From: Leifsonia sp. ZF2019
GTDB lineage: Bacteria; Actinomycetota; Actinomycetes; Actinomycetales; Microbacteriaceae
DNA: 64,000 bases
Assembly (NCBI RefSeq): GCF_019924635.1
Contig: NZ_CP065037.1
Coordinates: 3,844,001-3,908,000 of the forward strand
Direction: 5' to 3'
Part shown: positions 37,485-44,649 of the stretch, piece by piece
Layout: the number at the start of each line of letters is the position of its first letter
How positions within the stretch are numbered: the first letter of the stretch is position 1
The notes under the pieces: generated by a model
Seen by the model: only the letters and a program-made list of their open reading frames with translations
The model's database searches: none
Told to the model about the DNA's origin: nothing
Position numbers and translations under genes: made by a program

Positions 37485-37490
37485 TAGCCT
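37485..37490 (+). promoter_or_regulatory. -10 box of the GntR gene
   Basis: TAGCCT ends exactly 6 nt before an in-frame GTG (37497). It gives either a leaderless start there or a 36-nt leader for the ATG at 37533. Confidence 0.4.
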
Positions 37491-37532
37491 GGCGGAGTGT
37501 CAAGCGAGGTCGATCCGACGAAGGGGGACAGC

Positions 37533-38285
37533 ATGGGGGCACACCCGGGGGCGGAGGGGCGCCTGGACCGCGATTCCGATGAGCCGCTGTGGCAGCAGCT
37601 GGTGGCCGTACTGCGCGACTCCATCGAGACCGGCGCCCTCACGGCCGACCAGGCACTGCCCTCCGAAGCCGAGCTCATCGACCGCTACGGCGTCTCGCGC
37701 ACTGTCGTCCGGGAGGCGCTCGCGGAGCTCGTCCGGCGCGGCCTGATCTACAAGATCCGCGCCAAGGGATCCTTCGTCGCGCCCCCGCGGCGCGACCTGT
37801 CGTTCATCGGGTCGAACGCCGGATCGTCCGAGGACCTCGCCGGGACCGGCCGCACCGTCGTGACGCGCATCCTGTCGCTCGACGAAGGCGCCGCCGACGA
37901 ACGCGAGGCGACCGCCCTGCGCCTCGCGGAAGGCGCGCCCGTCGTGCGGATGCGGCGCCTGCGCACCGTCGACGGAACCCCCTGGCTCCTCGTCCGGACG
38001 ACCTTGCCGCACGAGCGTTTCGCCGGCGTGCTCAAGGCCAACCTCGAGAACCGGTCGCTCTACGACCACCTGCGCCGCACCTACGGCGTCTCTCCCGCCG
38101 GGGCCGACCGCTGGCTCCAGGCGGTCATCCCCACCGCCGAGGAGACGGCGCTGCTCGACCTCCCGCCCGGCACCCCCGTGCTCGACATCGAGTCGGTGGC
38201 CTGGGACGAGCACGAGGTGCCGTTCGAGTACTATCACGCGCTGCATCGCAGCGACGAGTCGCGCTTCTACGTCGGTGTCCGCTGA
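37533..38285 (+). CDS. GntR family regulator (HutC subfamily, UTRA domain)
   Basis: About 250 residues. The winged helix has LWQQLVAVLRDSIETGAL and LPSEAELIDRYGVSRTVVREAL. The UTRA effector domain ends in PFEYYHALHRSDESRFYV. It is the divergent regulator of the LsrF/GlpD-like cassette and likely responds to a phosphorylated sugar, as UTRA proteins often do. The ATG at 37533 follows AAGGGGGA. An alternative leaderless GTG start at 37497 would add 12 residues. Stop is 30 bp before the right-hand direct repeat. Confidence 0.88.
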   Translation: MGAHPGAEGRLDRDSDEPLWQQLVAVLRDSIETGALTADQALPSEAELIDRYGVSRTVVREALAELVRRGLIYKIRAKGSFVAPPRRDLSFIGSNAGSSEDLAGTGRTVVTRILSLDEGAADEREATALRLAEGAPVVRMRRLRTVDGTPWLLVRTTLPHERFAGVLKANLENRSLYDHLRRTYGVSPAGADRWLQAVIPTAEETALLDLPPGTPVLDIESVAWDEHEVPFEYYHALHRSDESRFYVGVR

Positions 38286-38315
38286 TCGAGCCATCGGATT
38301 CACACCGCCCGCACA

Positions 38316-38519
38316 ACCACCGTCGATAGCGTGATGGACATGGATCCCGACCCTGCCGACGCCGCCGTCCCCGCTCTCGCCGGTGATCACGGAGGACCCC
38401 TGCTCTCCTCGCGCGCCATCGAGGCACTGCAGAGCATCGACCCCGCCACCCTCGACGAGGTGCAGGCGTTCCGGGACGATTTCGCGCGGTTCATCATGCC
38501 CTACAAGTTCGGCATCGAC
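38316..38519. repeat. right 204-bp direct repeat
   Basis: Matches 26533-26736 in direct orientation with 4 mismatches by eye. It covers the immediate leader and first 60 codons of the intact small alarmone synthetase. The two copies are 11,783 bp apart and enclose the whole rare-sugar cassette. Confidence 0.9.
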
Positions 38520-39104
38520 GAGATCTCGACGAAGGTCTCCATCCTGCGCGAAGAGTTCGCCGAGCTGCACGACTACAACCCGATCGAGCACATCTCGAGC
38601 CGGCTGAAGTCGGCGGAGAGCATCGAGCAGAAGGTCGTCCGCAAGAACTGCGAGCCGTCGTTCGAGGCGATCCGCGACGCCATCACCGACATCGCCGGAG
38701 TGCGCATCATCTGCTCGTTCGTCTCCGACGTCTACCGCGTGTTCGAGCTGCTGATCGCGCAGGAGGACGTGCGCGTGCTGCGCGTCAAGGACTACATCGC
38801 GCACCCCAAGCCCAACGGCTACAAGAGCCTGCACGTGATCCTGGAGGTGCCGGTGTTCCTCAGCGCCGGCCCCGTCCACGTCCCGGTCGAGGTGCAGCTG
38901 CGCACGGTCGCCATGGACTTCTGGGCGAGCCTCGAGCACAAGATCTACTACAAGTACGACGGCGAGATCCCGGGCCACCTGATGCGCGACCTCACCGCCG
39001 CCGCCGACACCGCGGCCCAGCTGGACGTGACCATGGAGGACATCCACCGGCAGGTGCGCGGCGACGGCGGCGGGGTGCAGTACAGCCTGCCGATGCAGGT
39101 CTGA
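38340..39104 (+). CDS. small alarmone synthetase (GTP pyrophosphokinase, RelA/SpoT domain only)
   Basis: 254 residues. It makes (p)ppGpp from ATP and GDP/GTP. Synthetase motifs: SSRLKSAESIEQK, DIAGVRIICSFVSDVY, the G-loop HPKPNGYKSLH and VEVQLRTVAMDFWASLEHK with the catalytic glutamate. There is no hydrolase, TGS or ACT domain, so it is a stand-alone synthetase of the YjbM/YwaC type. The start is uncertain among GTG 38331, ATG 38334 and ATG 38340. I chose 38340 because a TAGCGT -10-like box lies 7 nt before it and no ribosome binding site is visible. Its original upstream DNA appears to have been displaced by the cassette. Confidence 0.9.
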   Translation: MDPDPADAAVPALAGDHGGPLLSSRAIEALQSIDPATLDEVQAFRDDFARFIMPYKFGIDEISTKVSILREEFAELHDYNPIEHISSRLKSAESIEQKVVRKNCEPSFEAIRDAITDIAGVRIICSFVSDVYRVFELLIAQEDVRVLRVKDYIAHPKPNGYKSLHVILEVPVFLSAGPVHVPVEVQLRTVAMDFWASLEHKIYYKYDGEIPGHLMRDLTAAADTAAQLDVTMEDIHRQVRGDGGGVQYSLPMQV

Positions 39105-39133
39105 CGCAGACCGGTCAGACGCAGACCGGTCAG
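39104..39133. repeat. tandem 15-bp repeat spanning two convergent stop codons
   Basis: ACGCAGACCGGTCAG occurs twice in tandem. The first copy starts at the last base of the alarmone synthetase stop codon. The second contains the stop codon of the convergent SDR gene. Probably a replication-slippage duplication. Confidence 0.8.
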
Positions 39134-39894
39134 GGGCCGGTGGGCGCTCCCCGGACGACCTGGGCGGTGAGCCACTCCGCGTAGGTCTGCTCGCCGAGCT
39201 GCGCGTCGGGACCCGCGAGGATCGTCCCGTCGCGAAGTGCGCGGCCCCAGCGTCCGGGCAGCGGGACGGCGAGCACGCGCCCGCGCCGGCCGGTCGCCGC
39301 GAGGTAGCGGCGCACGAGGTCGGGCATCTCCTCCACCTGCGGCCCGCCGAGATCGCGGTCGAGCCCACGGGGCGCACCCGTCGCCACCGCGGCGAGCGCC
39401 TCCCCCACCTCCGCCGCGGCGACGGGCTGGGAACGCATCACAGGGACCAGGTGGAGTCGCTTCTCGCGATCGCCGACGAGCTGCGCGGCGAACTCGTGGA
39501 ACTGGGTGGCCCGGAGGATGCTCCACCCCGTGCCCGACTCCCGCACGAGCCGCTCCTGCAGCGCCTTGCCCGCGTAGTACGCGCTCGGCGCCTCGGTCGC
39601 GCCCACGATGGAGAGCACGACGTGGTGCGGGACGTCGGCCTCGCGCTCGGCGGAGAGGAGGGTGCGCGTCGCCGTGCCGAAGAACTCCCGCGAGACGCGA
39701 CCCGAGGTGGTCTGCACGCTGGTGACGTCGACGACGGCCGCGCATCCGGCGAGCGCCACCACGAGCCCGGAGCCGGTGAGCACGTCGGCCCCGGTCGAGC
39801 GGCTGAGCACGACGGCCTCGTGTCCGGCCGTGCGGAGCGCCGCCACCGTGTGCCGCCCGACGACGCCGGTGCCGCCGGCGACCGCGACCCTCAT
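39130..39894 (-). CDS. NAD(P)-binding atypical SDR (NmrA/epimerase-like), ECF41 partner
   Basis: 254 residues. N-terminal Rossmann glycine motif VAVAGGTGVVGRHTV, then VVDVTSVQT and an ILRATQFHEF segment typical of NAD(P)H-binding NmrA-like proteins. The conserved YxxxK is YYAGK (near residue 115). It is divergent from an ECF41-type sigma factor. In that family the neighbouring target is normally one of the COE genes (carboxymuconolactone decarboxylase, oxidoreductase, epimerase), which fits. The ATG at 39894 is at the start of homology; no longer start is supported. Confidence 0.85.
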   Translation of the reverse strand: MRVAVAGGTGVVGRHTVAALRTAGHEAVVLSRSTGADVLTGSGLVVALAGCAAVVDVTSVQTTSGRVSREFFGTATRTLLSAEREADVPHHVVLSIVGATEAPSAYYAGKALQERLVRESGTGWSILRATQFHEFAAQLVGDREKRLHLVPVMRSQPVAAAEVGEALAAVATGAPRGLDRDLGGPQVEEMPDLVRRYLAATGRRGRVLAVPLPGRWGRALRDGTILAGPDAQLGEQTYAEWLTAQVVRGAPTGP

Positions 39895-39974
39895 CGTTCG
39901 CTCCGCTGGTCGCCGCGGGTGTGGGTGGGCGGGAGCAGGCCGTCGGCCGCAGATGTGATGTCCATACCCATCAC

Positions 39975-39999
39975 GACGACACGGGCACTCCGGATGTGA
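39975..39999 (-). promoter_or_regulatory. ECF41-type promoter of the SDR gene
   Basis: On the minus strand TCACA (39995-39999), 16 bp, then CGTC (39975-39978) fits the ECF41 pattern TGTCACA-N16-CGTC. The -35 element lies in one arm of the inverted repeat 39988-40019. Confidence 0.6.
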
Positions 40000-40019
40000 G
40001 GCGCTCCTCACATCCGGAG
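39988..40019. promoter_or_regulatory. perfect inverted repeat between the sigma factor and its SDR partner
   Basis: CTCCGGATGTGAGG and its exact reverse complement are separated by CGCT: 14-bp arms and a 4-bp centre. Each arm supplies the TCACA -35 core of one of two divergent ECF41-type promoters. Confidence 0.8.
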
Positions 40020-40032
40020 CCGCTGATCCGTC
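40008..40032 (+). promoter_or_regulatory. ECF41-type promoter of the sigma factor gene
   Basis: TCACA (40008-40012), 16 bp, CGTC (40029-40032): the same spacing as the divergent promoter. The start codon follows 23 bp later, so positive autoregulation is likely. Confidence 0.6.
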
Positions 40033-40055
40033 TTAATGGTGTGAGGGAGGACCGG

Positions 40056-40949
40056 ATGGGCGTGGACATGGACGCGGAGGTGATCGCGGAGCGGCGGCAC
40101 CTGCTCGCCCTCGGCTACCGGATGCTCGGCACCGTGGCCGAGGCGGAGGACGCGGTGCAGGAGACGTATGCGCGCTGGTACCGTCTGGCTCCCGACGAGC
40201 GCGCGGCGATCGCGTCCCCGCGCGCCTGGCTGACCCGGGTCGCGAGCCGGGTGTGCCTCGACGTGCTCGGGTCGGCGCGGGTGCGGCGCGAGAGCTACGT
40301 CGGCCCGTGGCTGCCGGAGCCCGTGCCGTCGGCCGCGTTCGGCGTGCCGGGAGCGGGAGCGCCCGGCGACCCGCTGGACCGGGTGACGCTGGACGACTCG
40401 GTGAGCTCGGCGCTGCTCGTGGTGCTCGAGGCGATGACCCCGGCGGAACGGGTGGCGTTCGTCCTGCACGACGTCTTCGCCCTGCCGTTCGATGAGATCG
40501 CCGCGATCGTCGGGCGCTCGCCCGCAGCCTGCCGCCAGCTGGCGGCGTCCGCCCGCCGCCGTGTCGCGACCCGGCGCGAGAGGGAGGTGCCGCGCGCGGA
40601 GCACGACCGCGTGGTCCAGGCGTTCGGGGCGGCGGCGGCCGGGGGCGACCTGGTCGCCTTGATCGCCGTGCTCGATCCGGAGGCCGTGCTGACGACCGAC
40701 GGAGGCGGCCGCGTGAGCGCCGCCCGCCGGCCGGTCCTCGGCGCGGAGAACGTGGCGCGCTTCCTGCTCGGGCTGGCGGTGAAGTACCCGGAGTCGGTCG
40801 TCGCGCCGCAGCAGACGGCCGACGGCCTCGGCTTCGAGGTGCGCCAGGAGGGGGTGGTCACGGGCATCCTGACGTTCACCGTGCACGCGGGCCTCGTCAC
40901 CGAGATCCGGATGATGCGCAACCCGGAGAAGCTGACGCTCTGGGGCTGA
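40056..40949 (+). CDS. ECF41-family RNA polymerase sigma factor (SigJ-like)
   Basis: 297 residues. Sigma region 2 (LLALGYRMLGTVAEAEDAVQ) and region 4 (MTPAERVAFVLHDVFALPFDEIA) precede a SnoaL-like C-terminal domain. The ECF41 hallmarks are all present: the linker YVGPWLPEP near residue 87, DGGGRV near 210 and the terminal NPEKL. In ECF41 the C-terminal domain replaces an anti-sigma factor and controls activity internally. The ATG has GAGGGAGG at 5-nt spacing. Divergent from its presumed target SDR gene. Confidence 0.93.
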   Translation: MGVDMDAEVIAERRHLLALGYRMLGTVAEAEDAVQETYARWYRLAPDERAAIASPRAWLTRVASRVCLDVLGSARVRRESYVGPWLPEPVPSAAFGVPGAGAPGDPLDRVTLDDSVSSALLVVLEAMTPAERVAFVLHDVFALPFDEIAAIVGRSPAACRQLAASARRRVATRREREVPRAEHDRVVQAFGAAAAGGDLVALIAVLDPEAVLTTDGGGRVSAARRPVLGAENVARFLLGLAVKYPESVVAPQQTADGLGFEVRQEGVVTGILTFTVHAGLVTEIRMMRNPEKLTLWG

Positions 40950-40964
40950 GCGGGCGGCACGCGC

Positions 40965-40970
40965 GAGAAT
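40965..40970 (+). promoter_or_regulatory. -10 box, probably leaderless
   Basis: GAGAAT ends 6 nt before the ATG at 40977, the window's recurrent leaderless geometry, although the hexamer is a weaker match. Confidence 0.35.
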
Positions 40971-40976
40971 CGGAGC

Positions 40977-41612
40977 ATGCACTTCGACGGTTTCGACGAC
41001 GACGCGATCACCTTCTACCGGGAGCTGACCCTCCGGAACGACCGCGCCTTCTGGCTCGAGAACCGCGACCGCTACGAGAATCGCGTCGCCGGGCCGATGC
41101 ACGCGCTGGCGGACGCCCTCGCGCCCGAGTTCGGTGCGGCACGGCTGTTCCGCCCCTACCGGGATGTGCGGTTCTCCCGCCACAAGTCCCCCTACAAACT
41201 CCACGCCGGGCTGACGTTCGAGCGCGGCGGCTACGTGCAGGTCTCGGCCGAGGGAGTGGCCGCGGGCGCGGGGGTCTATCTGTTCGACCGCGACCAGCTC
41301 GAGCGCTACCGCCGTGCGGTCGACGCCCCGGCCACCGGTGCGGCGCTGGAACGGGCCGTCGCCGCCGTGGAGGCGGCCGGCCACGCGATCGTGGTCCCCG
41401 ACCGGTTGAAGACCGCACCGCGCGGGTTCCGCCCGGAGGCCGGCGAGCCGCCGCATCCGCGCGCCGAGCTGCTGCGCTACAAGGGCCTCGTCGCCTGGAC
41501 GGACTGGGGCATCCCGGACTGGTTCGCCACTGCGGCGGCAGCGGACGAGATCGCCCGGTTCCTGCGCGAGAGCGAACCCGTCTCCGGCTGGCTGCGCGAC
41601 ACCGTGCGCTGA
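40977..41612 (+). CDS. DUF2461 family protein
   Basis: 211 residues. It starts HFDGFDDDAITFYRELTLRNDRAFWLENRDRY and has the family motif RPYRDVRFSRHKSPYKLHAG, which fits DUF2461 (TIGR02453). It is soluble and its biochemical function is not established. It lies between the ECF41 gene and the MFS gene, each with its own promoter-like box, so it is probably monocistronic. Confidence 0.8.
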   Translation: MHFDGFDDDAITFYRELTLRNDRAFWLENRDRYENRVAGPMHALADALAPEFGAARLFRPYRDVRFSRHKSPYKLHAGLTFERGGYVQVSAEGVAAGAGVYLFDRDQLERYRRAVDAPATGAALERAVAAVEAAGHAIVVPDRLKTAPRGFRPEAGEPPHPRAELLRYKGLVAWTDWGIPDWFATAAAADEIARFLRESEPVSGWLRDTVR

Positions 41613-41649
41613 CCGCGCGGCAGTTCACCGGCTGTTCCCCGCCACGCCC

Positions 41650-41655
41650 TACGCT
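41650..41655 (+). promoter_or_regulatory. -10 box, probably leaderless
   Basis: TACGCT ends 6 nt before the ATG at 41662. Confidence 0.45.
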
Positions 41656-41661
41656 GTGGGC

Positions 41662-43155
41662 ATGACACGCGACCTCCCCGGTGGCGGCGGTGCGAGCGAC
41701 GACGGCGACGCGAGCACGAGACGCCCCACCACCTCGACCGACGCCCTCGTGACGTCGGCGAGCCCCCTCTTCGCCGACTCGACCACCGAGCGTCGCATCC
41801 CGCGCCGCTGGGTGCTGTCGTGGGCGCTGTGGGACTGGGGAGGCGCGGCCTTCAACGCCGTCATCACCACCTTCGTGTTCACGGTGTACCTGACCGGGAG
41901 CCTGTTCGTCGATCCGGCGCTCGTCGCCGCGCGCGACGCCGAGACAGAGGTCGACGGCCCGGCGCACGCCGCCGTGACCGCCGCCGAGGCGCCGCTGTCG
42001 AGCGGGCTCGGCTGGGGGCTCGCGATCGCGGGCATCGTCGTCGCGCTCCTCGCCCCGGTGCTGGGCCAGCGGACCGATGGATCCGGCCGGCGCAAACTCT
42101 GGCTCGGCATCAACACAGGCGTCGTGGTCGTGATGACCGCGCTCATGTTCCTCGTGGCCGGCGAGCCGTCGTACTTCCTGCTCGGAGTGACCCTGGTCGC
42201 CGTCGGGACGGTGTTCTACGAGATCGCGACGGTCAACTACAACGCCATGCTCGTGCAGGTCTCGACGCCGAAGACCGTCGGCCGGGTGAGCGGCTTCGGG
42301 TGGGGCGCCGGCTACCTCGGGGGCATCGTCCTGCTGCTCATCGTCTACTTCGGGCTCGTCACCGACAACGGCGACGGCACGGGCGGGATCTTCCACGCCC
42401 CGCAGGACGCGGGACTCAACATCCGCATCATCGCGCTGATCGCCGCCCTGTGGACGCTCGTCTTCTCGCTGCCCGTGCTGATCTCGGTGCCCGAGATGGA
42501 GAAGAACGCGCGCACCCCACGGGTCGGGTTCTTCGCCTCCTACGCCGTGCTCGTGCGCGACATCGCCCGGCTGTGGCGGGAGAGCCGCAACACCGTGCTC
42601 TTCCTGATCGCCTCCGCCCTGTTCCGGGACGGGCTGGTGGGTGTGTTCACGTTCGGCGGCATCCTGGCGCAGGGCACCTTCGGGTTCTCCAGCGGCCAGG
42701 TGATCATCTTCGCCATCGCAGCCAACGTCGTCGCCGGGGTGAGCACGCTGCTCTCCGGACGGTTCGACGACCGCTACGGTCCGAAGCCCGTCATCGTGAC
42801 GGCCCTCGTCGGTCTCGTCGTGGCAGGCCTCGCCGTGTTCTTCCTGCACGACGGAGGCGCGACCGCATTCTGGATCGGCGGGCTGGTGCTCTGCCTCTTC
42901 GTGGGCCCGGCGCAGTCGGCGAGCCGCACCTTCCTCACGCGGGTGACCCCGGCCGGGCGCGAGGGGGAGGTCTTCGGCCTCTACGCGACGACCGGGCGCG
43001 CGGTGTCATTCCTGGCGCCGCTGCTGTTCGCGACGTTCGTGGCCGTGGGAGGGGCGCAGTACTGGGGCATCCTCGGCATCGTCCTGGTGCTCGCGCTCGG
43101 TCTCGCGCTGCTGCTGCCGGTGAAGGCGCCGGGGCGGGCGGGCGCGCGGGGCTGA
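41662..43155 (+). CDS. MFS transporter (UMF1/Atg22-like)
   Basis: 497 residues with twelve predicted helices after a 50-residue Ser/Thr-rich cytoplasmic tail. The WALWDWGGAAFNAVITTFVF opening of helix 1 and the large loop with a short external insertion (residues 85-115) match the unknown MFS 1 family related to vacuolar effluxer Atg22. DGSGRRKLWL is the loop 2-3 motif. The ATG at 41662 agrees with the leaderless promoter; a GTG 6 nt earlier overlaps it. Cargo unknown. Confidence 0.85.
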   Translation: MTRDLPGGGGASDDGDASTRRPTTSTDALVTSASPLFADSTTERRIPRRWVLSWALWDWGGAAFNAVITTFVFTVYLTGSLFVDPALVAARDAETEVDGPAHAAVTAAEAPLSSGLGWGLAIAGIVVALLAPVLGQRTDGSGRRKLWLGINTGVVVVMTALMFLVAGEPSYFLLGVTLVAVGTVFYEIATVNYNAMLVQVSTPKTVGRVSGFGWGAGYLGGIVLLLIVYFGLVTDNGDGTGGIFHAPQDAGLNIRIIALIAALWTLVFSLPVLISVPEMEKNARTPRVGFFASYAVLVRDIARLWRESRNTVLFLIASALFRDGLVGVFTFGGILAQGTFGFSSGQVIIFAIAANVVAGVSTLLSGRFDDRYGPKPVIVTALVGLVVAGLAVFFLHDGGATAFWIGGLVLCLFVGPAQSASRTFLTRVTPAGREGEVFGLYATTGRAVSFLAPLLFATFVAVGGAQYWGILGIVLVLALGLALLLPVKAPGRAGARG

Positions 43156-43195
43156 GCCCCGAGCCCCCGGCTCGCTCGGGCCGCCGCCTCCGTCT

Positions 43196-43261
43196 CCGCC
43201 GAGTACGCAGAAAGTGGGGTCGAAACCGTCGAGCAGGCAGAGAATTCGCGTACTCGGCGGT
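43196..43261. repeat. intergenic repeat family 2, copy A
   Basis: A 66-bp element bounded by perfect 13-bp inverted arms (CCGCCGAGTACGC, 43196-43208, and its complement, 43248-43260). A related copy in the same orientation lies at 43789-43852. The element sits between two convergent genes and could also act as a transcription terminator. Confidence 0.7.
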
Positions 43262-43270
43262 TGGGCGGCG

Positions 43271-43747
43271 TCAGGCGCGCTCGACGGGAACCTGGAGCTC
43301 GGTGACCCAGTCCGGGCCGGGCACGTGTCCCGACGCCTCGACGTACACCTCTCGCGTCGGGCCGGCGGCGCGACAGCCGTCGGCGGCGAGCTGCTCGAAC
43401 AACCCCATCCAGGAGTCGCCGATGCCGGTCATGTCACCCCGGTGCGTCACCGTCGCCGCGAGCGGGACCGCCGGCAACTCGGCCACCTCATAACCGTCGC
43501 CGGGGCGCGGTGGAGTCTCCGCCGGGTACGAGACGTGCACCTCCAGTCGCCCGTCGGCGCGCTCCTCGTACCAGAACACCGACGGCGACAGCAGCGGCCG
43601 GCCGGCCGCGGCGAGCGCACGGTCGAGGCCGTCGATCAGCGGGCCGACCATCGGGCCGACGTTCTCGGGACCCACCCCGGGCGCGGTGGCGCTGACCGCG
43701 TAGACGGTGGCCGCCTCCAGCGGCCGATACTCGACGGGGTTCGACAT
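43271..43747 (-). CDS. GyrI-like effector-binding domain protein
   Basis: 158 residues. The repeated beta-alpha SHS2-type pattern fits the stand-alone GyrI-like/AraC effector-binding fold: VYAVSATAPGVGPENVGPMVGPLIDGL at the start, YEERADGRLEVHVSYP in the middle, GDSWMGLFEQLAADG near 112. No DNA-binding domain is present. Such proteins bind small amphipathic molecules. The ribosome binding site is AAGGAG. The gene is flanked on both sides by copies of one intergenic repeat. Confidence 0.75.
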   Translation of the reverse strand: MSNPVEYRPLEAATVYAVSATAPGVGPENVGPMVGPLIDGLDRALAAAGRPLLSPSVFWYEERADGRLEVHVSYPAETPPRPGDGYEVAELPAVPLAATVTHRGDMTGIGDSWMGLFEQLAADGCRAAGPTREVYVEASGHVPGPDWVTELQVPVERA

Positions 43748-43788
43748 CCTCGTGCTCCTTCCGACACCCCGAGGCTAGTGCGCGCCCG

Positions 43789-43852
43789 CTCGAGTACCCA
43801 GAATCTCGGGTGGAAACCGTGGAGTACGCAGAGAGTTTGCGTAGTCGGCGGT
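43789..43852. repeat. intergenic repeat family 2, copy B
   Basis: A diverged copy of 43196-43261 sharing CGAGTAC, GGTCGAAACCGT-like and GCGTAGTCGGCGG segments in the same order. The inverted arms are less perfect than in copy A. With copy A it brackets the GyrI-like gene. Confidence 0.6.
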
Positions 43853-43862
43853 GCGAGCAGCG

Positions 43863-44594
43863 TCAGGCGCGGGGCCAGGCGCGGACGAAGCGGTCGAAGA
43901 GCTCGGCGAACGTGCGAGCCTCGTCCGGGGTGAAGTCCGCAAGGGCCGACTCGACGGCGCTGCGGCGGTGCGTCCGCACCTCCTCGAGCTGCGCGCGGCC
44001 CGCGGCGGTGAGCTGGATGAGCGCGCGGCGCGCATCGGACGGATCCGGGACGCGCCGTACGTGCCCGCGCTCGACCCCCTCCTGCACCAGACGGCTCGCC
44101 CGCGGCTGGTCGACACCGATCGCCTGTGCGAGGGTGCTGATGGACAGCGGGCTGCCCGCGGACTCGGCCGTCTCGAGCGCCTCCAGCATCCGGATCCTGG
44201 CGATGCGACCGAGACTGCCGTCGCGTCCACGACGACCGGGGCCGGGACGCGCGGAATCGCCGAACGGCGGGTGGTCGTGGTCGGGATGGTGCGCAGTGTG
44301 GTCGTGGGCGCCGTGATCGCCGTGGCCGTTGTCGCTGTGGTGCTGGGCGCCGCCGCCGCGGGAGCCGTGCCGCTGGTCGCCGGGGTCCTGAGCGTCGCGG
44401 CCGACACCTCCTGGCGCACCCCACGGCCCGCGCGGACCCCAGGCGTGGGGGCCGCGTCCGAACGGCCCGTCGCCCCAGGGTCCCGACTGTCGGCGACGCG
44501 ACTGGTCGCGGCGCACCGCCATCAGCGCGCTCTCGATGAGAGCGATGACGTCCGCCGAGGGCGAACCGGGCTGCGCTTGACTCTGATCGTCCAT
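43863..44594 (-). CDS. MarR family regulator with His/Gly/Asp-rich insertion
   Basis: 243 residues. A short N-terminal helix (VIALIESALMAVRRDQSRR, 16-35) is separated from a MarR winged helix (about 125-205) by a disordered insert of some 85 residues rich in His, Gly, Asp and Pro. That insert includes clusters such as HDHTAHHPDHDHPP, a plausible metal-binding stretch. The winged helix has STLAQAIGVDQPRASRLVQEGVERGHV and the wing DPSDARRALIQLT. The start at 44594 lies inside an AT-rich inverted repeat. It is divergent from a second MarR-like protein with an even longer His-rich insert. Confidence 0.85.
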   Translation of the reverse strand: MDDQSQAQPGSPSADVIALIESALMAVRRDQSRRRQSGPWGDGPFGRGPHAWGPRGPWGAPGGVGRDAQDPGDQRHGSRGGGAQHHSDNGHGDHGAHDHTAHHPDHDHPPFGDSARPGPGRRGRDGSLGRIARIRMLEALETAESAGSPLSISTLAQAIGVDQPRASRLVQEGVERGHVRRVPDPSDARRALIQLTAAGRAQLEEVRTHRRSAVESALADFTPDEARTFAELFDRFVRAWPRA

Positions 44595-44631
44595 GTATGT
44601 AACTATACATTTACTTGTCAACGTACATACA
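44594..44631. promoter_or_regulatory. AT-rich operator between two divergent MarR-like genes
   Basis: Perfect 8-bp arms TGTATGTA (44594-44601) and TACATACA (44624-44631) enclose a second inverted pair ATGTAT/ATACAT. This is the most AT-rich short stretch near the two genes and covers the promoter region of both. Likely bound by one or both MarR-like proteins. Confidence 0.6.
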
Positions 44632-44649
44632 AATAGGAAGGGGTCCCCG

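Noticed and set aside
26533..38519. An integrative mobile element or prophage between the direct repeats
   Set aside because: No integrase, recombinase, transposase, tRNA target or phage gene lies between the repeats. Homologous integration or duplication is the simpler reading.
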